Assembly (NCBI RefSeq): GCF_000473065.1
Contig: NZ_AXAZ01000003.1
Location: 1-64,000 of the forward strand
Origin: Bradyrhizobium sp. WSM1743
Lineage (GTDB): Bacteria; Pseudomonadota; Alphaproteobacteria; Rhizobiales; Xanthobacteraceae
Length of the DNA stretch: 64,000 nt
Reading direction: 5' to 3'
Below are positions 8,310-17,069 of the stretch, piece by piece. The notes beneath the pieces were generated by a model. That model did not search any database. It worked only from the letters and a program-made list of their open reading frames with translations, and was not told the DNA's origin. The position numbers and the translations under genes are program-made. Each line of letters opens with the position of its first letter. Position 1 is the first letter of the stretch.

Positions 8310-8343
8310 AAAAAAGGGGCCGTCCCTTGGGGAGGACGGCCCC
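8310..8343 (-). terminator. Intrinsic terminator, minus strand
   Basis: GGGGCCGTCC at 8316-8325 pairs perfectly with GGACGGCCCC at 8334-8343 (10 bp, eight-base loop). On the minus strand the stem is followed by six T residues (the A run at 8310-8315). This is the clearest factor-independent terminator in the window, yet the nearest minus-strand gene ends some 360 bases upstream, which implies a separate short transcript. Confidence 0.8.
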
Positions 8344-8440
8344 TGAATGCTCGTATGCCCAAGGAGGAGGGAGGCTCGAGCGGTGACTTGGGGGTCTCAG
8401 TCACTTCACATGCAGACAATCGTCGATCCCGCAGCCGAAG
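8310..8440 (-). ncRNA. Candidate trans-acting small RNA with CCUCCUCC motif
   Basis: On the minus strand the sequence ahead of the terminator reads CCTCCCTCCTCCTTGGGC (complement of about 8362-8379). That is complementary to ribosome-binding sites. Small RNAs with such anti-Shine-Dalgarno motifs ahead of a terminator are known in alphaproteobacteria (CcsR/cuckoo-type RNAs of Rhodobacter). The 5' end is not visible, so the right boundary is a guess, and no DUF1127 gene, the usual neighbour of that family, is seen nearby. Confidence 0.35.
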
Positions 8441-8706
8441 TATTTCACGAACCCCCGCCGTTTCTCATTTCGCATGATTGAGGAGAGGCCCGTGCACAGC
8501 ACGCGGGACGGGGCACTTTGCGCTTCGAGGTCGGGTCGCCGCCTGAGAGTGTGGACGACGGCGCTCCGCTAGCGCGCGTGCCCGGCCGAAGTCGATAAAA
8601 TCGACGCCGATTATGAGGTTTGCCGGGCCTGCCGGTATTTCCGGTCCACCAACCCGGTTGCCGAAATGCACGGATGAGGGCCGTTGCGCGGGGACGGATG
8701 GAGGGA

Positions 8707-9084
8707 TTACGCCGCCTGGCCGGCCAGCGCCGCTTCGAGACAGCGGATGATCTCGTCGCCGCTGGAGGGCTTGCCAAGAAAGGAATGCGCGCCGGCCGCC
8801 ATTACGCGCTGGCGCACGGATTCGCTTGGAAACGCCGTCATGAAGATGATCGGGAAGCGGCGGCCGGCGGCAATCAGCTGTGCCTGCAACTCATCGCCGG
8901 TGACGACCGGCATCTGCACGTCGGCGATCATGCATGCCGGATCATCTCCCGGCGCATGCTGCAAGAAGTCCACGCCGGACTCGTAGGGATCGGCCTCGTA
9001 GCCGAGCGAACGCACCAGGCTCGCAAGTGAAGTGCGAACGCCTTCGTCGTCGTCCACAATCGCAATCACAGGGGTCCTGGCCAT
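8707..9084 (-). CDS. Stand-alone response regulator receiver protein
   Basis: This 125-residue protein is a lone CheY-like receiver domain with acidic pocket DDD (11-13), phospho-acceptor Asp55 in ADVQMP, a Thr in FMTAF and Lys in GKPSS. There is no output domain. It most resembles the receiver of FixJ-type regulators. It lies 106 bases downstream of the LuxR-type regulator and kinase and probably receives phosphate from the same kinase, acting as a phosphate sink or a protein-interaction output. The start at 9084 is the ATG directly before the domain (ARTPVIAIVDDDEG). Confidence 0.85.
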   Translation of the reverse strand: MARTPVIAIVDDDEGVRTSLASLVRSLGYEADPYESGVDFLQHAPGDDPACMIADVQMPVVTGDELQAQLIAAGRRFPIIFMTAFPSESVRQRVMAAGAHSFLGKPSSGDEIIRCLEAALAGQAA

Positions 9085-9190
9085 TCGCGCACAATCCTGA
9101 CCGCGGTGTTCCGCAAGGCAAAGAGGATATCTCCCGTTGCGCGGCCGATGGCGCCTTATGCACCCGAGGGCAGGCCCGCCGAAATTATAC

Positions 9191-9862
9191 TCAGGTTTGG
9201 TCCGTAGTCCTGCGGATTTGGGAGATTCCGAGCGCCTCGGCCTTGCGAACGAGGTCGGCCAGTGACCTAACCCCCATCTTGCGCATGACGTTCCCACGGT
9301 GGATCTTGACCGTGATCTCGCTGAGTCCGATCAGTGCTGCCACCTGCTTGTTCATCAGGCCGGCGGTGACATGGCCCATCACCTCGCGCTCGCGCGGCGT
9401 CAGGGTCTCGTACTGGGCGCGGATGTCCTCCTTGGCGGCGGCTTCGGCACGGTGCTGCGCATCGCGCTCGAGCGCCGCCGTTACGGCGTCAAGCATATCC
9501 TGGTCGCGAAACGGCTTGGAAAGGAAGTCGACGGCGCCGGCCTTCATGGCACGCACCGACATCGGAATGTCCCCGTGGCCGGTCATGAAGATGATTGGAT
9601 AGCTGATGCCCTGCCGGACGAACTGGCTCTGCAGGTCGAGCCCGCTCACGCCCGGAAGGCGGACGTCCAGCACGATACAGCCGGGGCCGTCGGGCAGCGA
9701 GCCGCCGAGCAATTCGGCCGGCGAGCCGAACAGGCGCGTCTGGAGGCCGACGGATCGGAACAGGCTGTCGAGCGAGGCACGGATGCCTTCGTCGTCGTCG
9801 ACGACGATCACGATTGCGCTGGAGGGTTGGGCCGGTGGCTGCGCCTGGTTTGGTCGTGTCAT
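9191..9862 (-). CDS. FixJ/NarL-type response regulator
   Basis: The 223-residue regulator has a receiver domain (residues 15-130; acidic pocket DDD 22-24, phospho-acceptor Asp66 in VLDVRLP, Lys in SKPFRD) and a C-terminal LuxR-type helix-turn-helix (TLTPREREVMGHVTAG onward). The ATG at 9862 overlaps the end of the kinase gene, so the pair is translationally coupled. It should bind DNA as a phosphorylated dimer; its targets are unknown, though an imperfect palindrome upstream of the kinase gene is a candidate autoregulatory site. Confidence 0.88.
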   Translation of the reverse strand: MTRPNQAQPPAQPSSAIVIVVDDDEGIRASLDSLFRSVGLQTRLFGSPAELLGGSLPDGPGCIVLDVRLPGVSGLDLQSQFVRQGISYPIIFMTGHGDIPMSVRAMKAGAVDFLSKPFRDQDMLDAVTAALERDAQHRAEAAAKEDIRAQYETLTPREREVMGHVTAGLMNKQVAALIGLSEITVKIHRGNVMRKMGVRSLADLVRKAEALGISQIRRTTDQT

Positions 9863-11769
9863 GGCAAGGCGTGTTCTTGGCTGAGTGGCAATGTCAGGTG
9901 GAATGTCGTTCCCGAGCCCGGAGTGCTCGCCACCGACAATCGGCCGCCGTGAGCTTCCACTGTGGTTCGGCAGATCGCAAGCCCCATGCCCATTCCGCCA
10001 TCCTTCGTCGTGAAGAACGGATCAAACAGGCGCGGCAGGTCGTCAGGCTGGATGCCCGGGCCGCTGTCCTGCACCGTGATCGCGAGGGCCTCGCTGTTCT
10101 CGCTGCCGGCACGCAGCGTGATGGTGCGAGAACCTGGCTGGCCGGACATGGCTTGGCCGGCATTGATCAGAAGATTGACCAGGACTTGTTGCAGCTGAAC
10201 CCGGTCGCCGCGAATCGGCGGCAGGCCGTGCTGCGACTCGACGGTGAGGGCGACCTCGTCCTTGGCGAGCTCGCGCGCGACCAGTGCGGTCGCCTCCTCG
10301 ATGATCTCGCCGACTTGCAGAATATCCCGCTGGGGCGGGGCCTTCTTCAGGAAGGTCCGGATGCGAGTCACGATCTCGCTGGCGCGGCGGCCCTGGGCAA
10401 CGACATGGCCGATCGTCGTCGTAACCTCCTTGAGATCGGGTACATCGCGCCGCAGCCACCGCAATCCAGCCTCGCCGCTGGTGACGATTGCCGCCAGCGG
10501 CTGGTTCACCTCGTGCGCGATCGATGCGCTGAGCTCGCCGAGAGTGGCAAGGCGCGCAGCATGAGCGAGCTCGGCTTGCGCCGCGAGCAGCGCGTCCTGC
10601 GCCTGCCGCCGCTCGGTAATGTCGACGACGAAGATGAGCACGTTGTGATCTTCGTCGGACTGAGGTGGAAAGGTGATCGTGAACAGCACGGGGACCTTGC
10701 GTCCGTTGAGGCGCACGAGCTCGGTTTCACCTTCGTGAAACCGGTCGCCTTCCGCAAATGCCACCAGCGCGTCGAGGAAACTGCGATCGTTCTCGCCCAG
10801 CAGCTTGTCCACGTTCTGGATGAAAGCCGCGGAGCTGCTTGCCGCCGCCATCTTCTGCAGGGCAGGGTTGACATCGATGATCCTGGCAAGCCCGCGGGCA
10901 TCCCGGATGAAATCGGGATGTCGTGCCAGATAATCGCGCAGATCCGCCCCTCCGGTCGGTAGCGAATCCAGCGCGGTCCGCAGTCCGCTCCAGTCTTCCT
11001 CGACGACGCCGATCCGGCTTGCATCGAACATTCGTCGGTATCGCTGCTCGCTCTGCACCAGCGCGTTGTGCGCCGCCACGCGGTCCGTGACGTCGGTGTG
11101 TGTTTCGAGCACGCCGACGGGCTTGCCTAGCTGGTCGCGCTGCAGGGCCCATCGGGCATCGACGGCGAGTGTGGCGCCGGCCTTCGTCCGTTGCTCCACC
11201 CTGCCTTCCCATCGCCCGGTATCGAGCAGGCTGGCCTCGATGACTTCCCTCCGGTCGGGATAGCTGGTTCGCAGAAGCCTGTCGGCGAGCTGCCCGAGCG
11301 CCTCGTCGGCCGACCAGCCGTAGGTCTGCTCCGCGGCCTTGTTCCAGAAATTGATCACGCCGGCGCGATCGCGGACGAAGATCATGTCGTGCGAGAGGTT
11401 GAGCAGGCGCGCCTGCGCCGCCAGGCGATTGGTTGCGGCATGATTCTGGAGCGCGAGCAGCGTCGTGATGGCGATGGCCGCGAGGCTCACCAGGGCACGA
11501 AGGGCCGGTGAGGCGATGGGCTCGAGATCATGCGATAACAGATATGCCGTGATCGTCAGGGCGGCACAGCCGATCGCGGCAACGATGATGTCAGTGCGCC
11601 GGTTCGTCCTCGCCGCAAGCAGGATCGCAACGACGTAGAGAACCGCGACCGCGCCCTCGAGCGGCGTCAGCACGTCGACCATGAAGACCGCCAGGGCGAG
11701 GACGGCGGACCAGAGCCGCAAGCCGGCGCGGCTCATGGATGAACCCGTGGGCTCATCAAGGTTCGTCAT
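9859..11769 (-). CDS. Membrane PAS-domain sensor histidine kinase
   Basis: The protein has about 636 residues. Four hydrophobic segments fill residues 15-110, followed by a PAS domain (about 120-230, NLSHDMIFVRDRAGVINFWN), a second divergent PAS-like region (about 240-385), the dimerisation/phosphoacceptor box with His419 (ASIAHEVNQPLAAI) and an ATPase domain with N box (NLLINAGQAM), DSGPGI and GMGMGLAI. The H-box type is that of FixL, but I see no haem-binding PAS histidine pattern that I can vouch for. The start at 11769 (TNLDEPTG) is a choice among several in-frame ATGs (11832, 11793); none has a strong ribosome site. It is coupled to the response regulator downstream. Confidence 0.85.
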   Translation of the reverse strand: MTNLDEPTGSSMSRAGLRLWSAVLALAVFMVDVLTPLEGAVAVLYVVAILLAARTNRRTDIIVAAIGCAALTITAYLLSHDLEPIASPALRALVSLAAIAITTLLALQNHAATNRLAAQARLLNLSHDMIFVRDRAGVINFWNKAAEQTYGWSADEALGQLADRLLRTSYPDRREVIEASLLDTGRWEGRVEQRTKAGATLAVDARWALQRDQLGKPVGVLETHTDVTDRVAAHNALVQSEQRYRRMFDASRIGVVEEDWSGLRTALDSLPTGGADLRDYLARHPDFIRDARGLARIIDVNPALQKMAAASSSAAFIQNVDKLLGENDRSFLDALVAFAEGDRFHEGETELVRLNGRKVPVLFTITFPPQSDEDHNVLIFVVDITERRQAQDALLAAQAELAHAARLATLGELSASIAHEVNQPLAAIVTSGEAGLRWLRRDVPDLKEVTTTIGHVVAQGRRASEIVTRIRTFLKKAPPQRDILQVGEIIEEATALVARELAKDEVALTVESQHGLPPIRGDRVQLQQVLVNLLINAGQAMSGQPGSRTITLRAGSENSEALAITVQDSGPGIQPDDLPRLFDPFFTTKDGGMGMGLAICRTTVEAHGGRLSVASTPGSGTTFHLTLPLSQEHALP

Positions 11770-12194
11770 CGTCGCAGGCGGGGTTCTTCTCATTGCAGCC
11801 GCGTTGATGCCGCGATTTGATCGCGCCCACAATATCCCGCCAGCTGGTTTTCGTGCTCTCGTGGAAGACCTCGTGGATAGTTGAATCCGGCGTGGGCTCC
11901 GACAGCAAGAATCTCCTGCAGAATAGGGCTTATCGGTGATTTTGCCGATCGCGGACGCGTCAACTTACCGCAGGCCGGCGGAGCCGCAGGACTCGAGCGT
12001 CTGTAGATGCCGGCGAAGTGTTCCGCTCGCCCTCTCGCCCGGGATCATACTTACGTATGACGCGGTTAACCCGAGACCTTATCCATGCACCCGCGCGTAG
12101 AATGGAGCGCACGGATCGCCGAACTACTCTGCTCCCATCGCATTCGGACACGCCGGCCAGGCATTTCTGATGCGAATTGGGACAAGGAGGTTCG
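11770..12194. other. Divergent promoter region between kinase and AraC regulator
   Basis: The region has no gene. It must hold the promoters of the kinase operon (leftward) and the AraC-type gene (rightward). The only clear regulatory-looking site is the palindrome at 12046-12059. Confidence 0.45.
12046..12059. promoter_or_regulatory. Candidate operator CATAC-N4-GTATG
   Basis: CATACTTACGTATG contains CATAC and GTATG as a perfect 5-bp inverted repeat with a four-base spacer. It lies between divergent regulatory genes and resembles, loosely, the TACGTA-type cores recognised by FixJ/NarL-family regulators. Assignment to the adjacent regulator is inference. Confidence 0.35.
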
Positions 12195-13052
12195 ATGATG
12201 TCGCTGCAGATTTCATGCTCGCAAAATGCCAAGGATCCTGTCGCCGCCGCAGTCGACGTCTCGTCCATCGAGGGCCCGCGGCTGCGGCCATCGAGACGTA
12301 CGCCACGCTCTGGCGAGGAGGCAGTGCTGCTCTCCCTCGTGCATCTCGATGTTGCGTTGGCCATCGAGCCGCCAGCGCCGGACGTGCGAGAATCTGGCGA
12401 TGGCAGGCCGAGCTTCAGGGTGTCTGCGAAATGTCTTGCGCACGCATCCGCGGGGTCCGATCGGGAGCCGGGTGCGGAGGACTTCACCGACCCGGTGATG
12501 CGGCGCCTCTCGGATGCACTCGTCGCTACCAAAGCCATGCACCATCCGCATTCTGCCATTCTCGTCGACGCATTGCGTCTGGCCATGCTGACCCGCAAGG
12601 CCAGCCGGCGGACGGTGGACGGACGAGGCCTGTCCGAGCCGGTCGAGAGCGACCGCGAAGGGCAAGCCTGCCGGGTGGTGCGGTCGCTGCAAAAATGGCG
12701 CCTCAAGCGCGTCATGCAATATATCGACGACAATCTGGACGCGAAGGTCACCCTGCAGCACCTGGCCGCCGTTGCCGGCCTGAGCCGGATGCACTTCGCC
12801 GCGCAGTTCCGGGCAGCTGTCGGCATGCGGCCGCACGACTATTTGCTGAAGCGGCGGATCGAGCGAGCTCAGGAATTGCTGCAGCGGGCTGACGTCTCGC
12901 TCGTCGACATCGCCTTGAGCGTCGGGTTCCAGACGCAGGCTCATTTCACGACAGTGTTCAAACGCTTCGCCGGCAATACGCCATACCAATGGAGGAGCGC
13001 TCGTCTCGCGCAATCTCAGCCGCTGCCGCGCCCCGAAGCGAGGGCGTCATGA
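12195..13052 (+). CDS. AraC-family transcriptional regulator
   Basis: The protein has 285 residues with an AraC/XylS double helix-turn-helix at about 180-275. The first helix pair lies around VTLQHLAAVAGLSRMHFAAQ and the second around VSLVDIALSVGFQTQAHFTT; the closing FKRFAGNTPYQWR is a family signature. The N-terminal 170 residues match no sensor domain I recognise. A strong AAGGAGG precedes tandem ATGs at 12195 and 12198; either could be used. It diverges from the kinase operon. No ligand or target can be inferred. Confidence 0.85.
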   Translation: MMSLQISCSQNAKDPVAAAVDVSSIEGPRLRPSRRTPRSGEEAVLLSLVHLDVALAIEPPAPDVRESGDGRPSFRVSAKCLAHASAGSDREPGAEDFTDPVMRRLSDALVATKAMHHPHSAILVDALRLAMLTRKASRRTVDGRGLSEPVESDREGQACRVVRSLQKWRLKRVMQYIDDNLDAKVTLQHLAAVAGLSRMHFAAQFRAAVGMRPHDYLLKRRIERAQELLQRADVSLVDIALSVGFQTQAHFTTVFKRFAGNTPYQWRSARLAQSQPLPRPEARAS

Positions 13053-13343
13053 GCGGCGCCGGTCTGCAGGCCCTGTTGCTGCCGCTGCTCGGCATTCACT
13101 CGGCACTGGCGCACCACGAACTGATGGGATTGCTCGAGATCGCTCGTGTTCTCGGCGCCTCCTATCGCTTCGCGTCCTCGGGATCCGGGTTAGGCGCTCT
13201 CTACGGTCGCTTCACGCTGAACTTCTGCAGGATCGTTGTCGGAGGTGTCGTACACCAGGCATCGATGGAACGGTCGATCGGTGAAGCGGTCCCGCAGACC
13301 TGAAAGAGACAGGCACTGGACCGATGCCGGTCGACGGCAGGAC

Positions 13344-14711
13344 TTACGCTCGCACGATAGCCTCGATCTCTTGCGCTGCTGTGAGGAGCGAGCGGTCTTG
13401 TCCGCGCGCGGCGATGATCTGAAGGCCGAAGGGGAGCCCGCGCCGATCCGTTCCACACGGAATCGAAATCGCCGGCAGGCGGGCATGATTGACAAAGGGC
13501 GTGAACACCGCGTGGGCACGCGGGCTTGCCGCTTTTCCGCCGATCATGTCCGGGCCGAGCTGCTTCAGCGGCCACGCGACGCATGGGACGGTTGGCGTCA
13601 GCAGCAGGTCGACCTCAGTGAAGAAAGCTGCGAAGGCATTGGCGACCGCGGTGCTCGCGAGCAGCGCTCCGGCAACGTCCGCACCCGACCAGGAGAGACC
13701 TCGCTCGATCTGCTTGGCGACATCGGGATCGAACACAGTCGGATCCTTACGGAAGGTATCGCCATAGAGCGCCGCCAGGCCCGCATGCTGAAGCGGCATG
13801 AAGGCATCCTCCGTGGCGCCTGCCGGCCAGACGGGATCGCGTTGCGCGATGCGCAGACCTGCCGCGGAAAGCCGGTCGACAGCGGAGGCGAGCCCATTCG
13901 CGACGACGTCGTCAATTGCGACATCGAGACCAAGGCGCGGCGAGAACGCGATGCGCTGACCGCCGATGTCTTTGGCCTGCTGCGCAACGACGGCAGAGTT
14001 CGGATCGCGCGGGTCGGCGCCGACCATAGTTTCGAACGCCAGTGCGATATCGGCCGCATCGGATGCGATCGGAGCAATGACGGAGAGGCCGAAGAAGGGC
14101 TCGGCGAAACCCGGCCCATAGGGGATTGCGCCATAGGACGGTTTGAAGCCGGCGACGCCGACATGGGCTGGCGGCCTGCGGCTTGAGCCGCCGGCATCGG
14201 TGCCGATCGCGAGCGGCACGAGGCCGGCCGCGACGGCCGCGGCCGGGCCGCCCGACGACCCGCCCGGTGTCAGCGCGGGATCGAGCGGATGCCGGGTCGG
14301 GCCGAATAGCTGAGAGGTGGTGACGCCCTTGCAGGCGAACTCGGATGTTGCGCCGATGCCGACGACGACCGCACCGGCCTTGCGCAGCCGCTCGATCGCA
14401 ATGGCATCGCATGGCGCGATGAAATCGCAAAACAGGCGCGAGCCCTGCGTCACGCGCCAGCCGCCGACCCAGATGTTGTCCTTGACGATGACGGGGACGC
14501 CGGCGAGCGGCATCGTCTCGCCGGCACGCAGGCAAGCATCGACCGCTGCGGCATCGGCCAGCGTGCGTTCGGGATCGATCGTGACGACCGCCTTCAACGC
14601 CTTGGCGGTCTCAATGCGTGCGAGCGCGGCCTTCGCGGTTTCGGCGGCGCTCGTCCGCCCGGCGGCGACGTCGGCGACAATCTCGCGCGCGCTATTTGTC
14701 GGCTTTGTCAT
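13344..14711 (-). CDS. Amidase-signature-family amidohydrolase
   Basis: The 455-residue cytosolic enzyme hydrolyses C-N amide bonds with the Ser-cisSer-Lys triad. Lys77 (VIVKDN), Ser152 in GGSSGG and Ser176 in GTDAGGSS stand at the exact family spacing (75 and 24 residues). The family covers amidases, allophanate and ureidomalonate hydrolases and Glu-tRNA(Gln) amidotransferase A; lack of GatB/GatC neighbours argues for a catabolic role. The start at 14711 lies inside the end of the upstream MFS gene (20-base overlap) with a GGGGAGG just upstream, so transporter and amidase are co-expressed. Confidence 0.88.
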   Translation of the reverse strand: MTKPTNSAREIVADVAAGRTSAAETAKAALARIETAKALKAVVTIDPERTLADAAAVDACLRAGETMPLAGVPVIVKDNIWVGGWRVTQGSRLFCDFIAPCDAIAIERLRKAGAVVVGIGATSEFACKGVTTSQLFGPTRHPLDPALTPGGSSGGPAAAVAAGLVPLAIGTDAGGSSRRPPAHVGVAGFKPSYGAIPYGPGFAEPFFGLSVIAPIASDAADIALAFETMVGADPRDPNSAVVAQQAKDIGGQRIAFSPRLGLDVAIDDVVANGLASAVDRLSAAGLRIAQRDPVWPAGATEDAFMPLQHAGLAALYGDTFRKDPTVFDPDVAKQIERGLSWSGADVAGALLASTAVANAFAAFFTEVDLLLTPTVPCVAWPLKQLGPDMIGGKAASPRAHAVFTPFVNHARLPAISIPCGTDRRGLPFGLQIIAARGQDRSLLTAAQEIEAIVRA

Positions 14712-15888
14712 GGCCTCCCCATATCAGTGCCAATGTGCCGCCGAAGGCAAGGCATGCCAAGGCGAAGAAGGCCACGCCAAGGCTGGCCACACCATCCAGG
14801 ATCGACACCAGCGCCGGCGCCGCAAGGAGGCCGGCATAGGATGCGGTCAGCACCGCGCCCGTGGTCTCGCCGATCCGGTCCTGCGGGGCGAGGCGGGCGA
14901 TCTCGGCGATGAAGACGCCGTTCCAGCCCGACGCCGTCAGGCCGAACAACGCGGCAATGATGAACTGTCCACCGCGGCCGAGCGATCCGCCATTAAGGCC
15001 GAGCAGCGCGGCGCAGAAGGCCATGCCGAGACCGATGACGACGAGAACCATCCGCGAGGCCTCGAGGCGCATCGCCACATAGCCCCAGCCGAGACGGCCG
15101 ACGAGGCCGCCGGCTTGCGCGCCGGCGAGCGCCATGCCGGCCTCGATATGGCCAAGGCCAAGCTCGCGCGTGCCGAGCGTGACGAAGACTGTGTTGAGCG
15201 ACACCTGCATCGCGCTGAACGGCATCGAGGCCAGCGCCAGCGTCGCGATGCGCCGGTCTGCGGTCACCAGCCCCAGCCGGGCGCGCAGATCGAGCTTTGG
15301 CGGCGGGATGACCTTGCCGGCGTAGGCCGGCCGCAACCATTCGAACAGCGCGATCGCGAGCAGCGCCGAGAAGCCCACTACCGCGTAGCACCAGGCCGGT
15401 CCGAACGCGATGGCGATCGCGGGCAGGGCCAGCGAGCCGCAGACCGCGCCGATCTGGTTGCCGGTCTGACGCACCGAGAAGACAAACGCGCGCCGCTCGG
15501 CGGTGACGAGCCGCGCCAGCAGCGCTGCGCTCGCGGGCGTCTCGGGCCCCATGGCAAGGCCGAGGCAAAGGCCTGCGGCCAGCAAGGCGACGCTCGTTCC
15601 GAACGAGGCCAGTGCCATGCCGACGACGATGGCCGCCGCGCACAGGCTGGCGATCCGCAGCGAGCCAAGGCGCGCGATGAAGCCGCCGCCCCAGAACGAG
15701 GCGAGGATGCCGACCGAAAACACAGCGCAGGAGAACATCGAGAGCTGCCAGACCTCGATATGGGCGCGCGGGGCGACCACGCCTGGCGCGAACAGGGCCA
15801 GCGCGACGAGGGCCTGCAGCGAGGTCATCGCCCCCAAGGCCGGCAGCAACGCGGGCGCTGGCCGAGCGAGCGTGTTTCCGTCTACCAT
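14692..15888 (-). CDS. Major facilitator superfamily transporter
   Basis: The 398-residue protein has about 12 hydrophobic helices and a central loop near residues 190-210, the usual MFS plan. The conserved loop between helices 2 and 3 (GGGFIARLGSLRIA) corresponds to motif A in weakened form. It overlaps the amidase gene and probably imports its substrate or exports its product. It diverges from the transthyretin-like gene by 26 bases. Confidence 0.85.
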   Translation of the reverse strand: MVDGNTLARPAPALLPALGAMTSLQALVALALFAPGVVAPRAHIEVWQLSMFSCAVFSVGILASFWGGGFIARLGSLRIASLCAAAIVVGMALASFGTSVALLAAGLCLGLAMGPETPASAALLARLVTAERRAFVFSVRQTGNQIGAVCGSLALPAIAIAFGPAWCYAVVGFSALLAIALFEWLRPAYAGKVIPPPKLDLRARLGLVTADRRIATLALASMPFSAMQVSLNTVFVTLGTRELGLGHIEAGMALAGAQAGGLVGRLGWGYVAMRLEASRMVLVVIGLGMAFCAALLGLNGGSLGRGGQFIIAALFGLTASGWNGVFIAEIARLAPQDRIGETTGAVLTASYAGLLAAPALVSILDGVASLGVAFFALACLAFGGTLALIWGGHDKADK

Positions 15889-15914
15889 GGCGGCGTGCTC
15901 ATGGGAGGAACATC

Positions 15915-16250
15915 GTGGCAGGCGGCATTTCCATTCACGCGGTCGATGTGGCGAGCGGACGCCCGGCGCAGGGGCTGCGCGTCGAGATCTGGCGGATCGA
16001 CCCGGACCCGCTGCGCATCGCCGACGGACGGCTCGGTGGCAATGGCGTGCTCGATCATGCCGTCGCGCAAGGCGCCGGCGTGACGGCTGGCGAGTATGAG
16101 GTGCTGTTTCATCTCGGCGAGTTCTTTGGCGAGCGCGACGACTTCCTGACCGTGACGCCGTTCCGCTTCCGCATCAAGAACGTCGACGAGCATTTTCATC
16201 TGCCGCTGAAATTCACGCGCTGGGGCTATTCGCTGTTCCGCGGCGCCTGA
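15915..16250 (+). CDS. Transthyretin-like protein (5-hydroxyisourate hydrolase family) with altered C-terminus
   Basis: This 111-residue protein matches HIU hydrolase (UraH/PucM) in length and layout: His8 in ISIHAVD, Arg39 in ADGR and His95 in HFHLPL correspond to three catalytic positions. Canonical enzymes end in Tyr-Arg-Gly-Ser, which lines the active site. Here the end is LFRGA, so the Tyr is Phe and the terminal Ser is Ala. It may hydrolyse a related cyclic ureide or have lost the classic activity. A GTG start at 15915 has GGAGGA six bases upstream. It is the only plus-strand gene between minus-strand amidase/MFS and ABC genes, and no other urate-pathway gene is nearby. Confidence 0.8.
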   Translation: MAGGISIHAVDVASGRPAQGLRVEIWRIDPDPLRIADGRLGGNGVLDHAVAQGAGVTAGEYEVLFHLGEFFGERDDFLTVTPFRFRIKNVDEHFHLPLKFTRWGYSLFRGA

Positions 16251-17069
16251 TCAGTTCGTCAGCCGCCGCGACAGGCCGGTGACGCGCTCCATCACCGCGA
16301 CCAGCGCGACGGTGGCAATGATCAGCACGCCCGAGAGGGCCGCGATGGTGACATCCAGCTTGCCTTCGAGATCTTGCCACATCCGGATCGGCAGCATGTC
16401 GGTCGCGGCATCGCGCAGGAACAGCGAGACCGGCACATTGTCGAAGGACGACATGAAGGCGATGAAGGCGCCCGCGATGATGCCGGGCCGAATCAACGGC
16501 AGCACGATGCGGCGGAACGTATAGAGACGGCTGGCGCCGAGCACCGCCGAGCTTTCGAGCAGGGTCGGCTCGAGCTGGGCGAGCGCTGCAACCGTGTTGC
16601 GCACGACATAGGGCACGCAGACCACGGTGTGGCCGATCACCAGCGTCAACGGCGACACCGGCAGGCCGACCAGCGAGAACAGCATCAGGGCGGCAAGTCC
16701 GAAGGCGAGCGCCGGGAGCACCAGCGGCGACATGAAGAGGGAATCGAGCAGCCGTGCCGACAGCATCCGCGACCGCGAGATCGCAAGCGCCGCGGCGACG
16801 CCGAGGGCGACGGACAGGCCTGTCGCCCACAGCGCCACGATCAGGCTGTTCTTGGCGGCGAAATGGAGCTGCCAGGCATTCCACAATTCGGCGTACCAGC
16901 GCAGCGAATAGCCCGGCGGCGGGAAGCGCAGCGAGAAGCCGCTGGTGAAGGAGACGATCAGCACCACGAGCGAGGGCGCGATGATGATAACAAGCGCGAT
17001 CACCGCGATCACGGTCATGACGAGCTCGAAGCTGATCGCCTCCCAGATACGCTTGCGGCCGCTCATCAT
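16251..17069 (-). CDS. Spermidine/putrescine-type ABC transporter permease II (PotC-like)
   Basis: The 272-residue inner-membrane permease has about six helices and the BPD-type EAA loop (LLESSAVLGASRLYTFRRIV) that docks onto the ATPase. It is the second of two permeases for an importer of cationic or amide compounds. The ATG at 17069 overlaps the stop of the upstream permease (ATGA). It is the last gene of the unit ATPase, binding protein, permease I, permease II. Confidence 0.88.
   Translation of the reverse strand: MMSGRKRIWEAISFELVMTVIAVIALVIIIAPSLVVLIVSFTSGFSLRFPPPGYSLRWYAELWNAWQLHFAAKNSLIVALWATGLSVALGVAAALAISRSRMLSARLLDSLFMSPLVLPALAFGLAALMLFSLVGLPVSPLTLVIGHTVVCVPYVVRNTVAALAQLEPTLLESSAVLGASRLYTFRRIVLPLIRPGIIAGAFIAFMSSFDNVPVSLFLRDAATDMLPIRMWQDLEGKLDVTIAALSGVLIIATVALVAVMERVTGLSRRLTN

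Larger units (their letters stand above)
8102..8706. other. Intergenic region with a candidate small RNA
   Basis: No convincing protein gene is visible on either strand. The region contains a strong terminator hairpin read on the minus strand (8310-8343) and, upstream of it, a CCTCCTCC motif, described as a candidate small RNA. The part from 8445 to 8706 lies downstream of the response regulator and shows nothing recognisable. Confidence 0.4.

Noticed and set aside
8445..8777. 110-codon minus-strand frame downstream of the lone receiver gene
   Set aside because: Arg/Pro/Ser-rich composition typical of a shadow frame in GC-rich DNA, and it runs into the receiver gene.
10000..10962. Long plus-strand frame opposite the histidine kinase
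   Set aside because: It is antisense to a gene with complete kinase motifs, and its product has no domain features.
13049..13303. 84-codon plus-strand frame overlapping the AraC stop
   Set aside because: It overlaps by ATGA and has a hydrophobic start, but the second half looks like untranslated sequence, and no family features or ribosome site support it.
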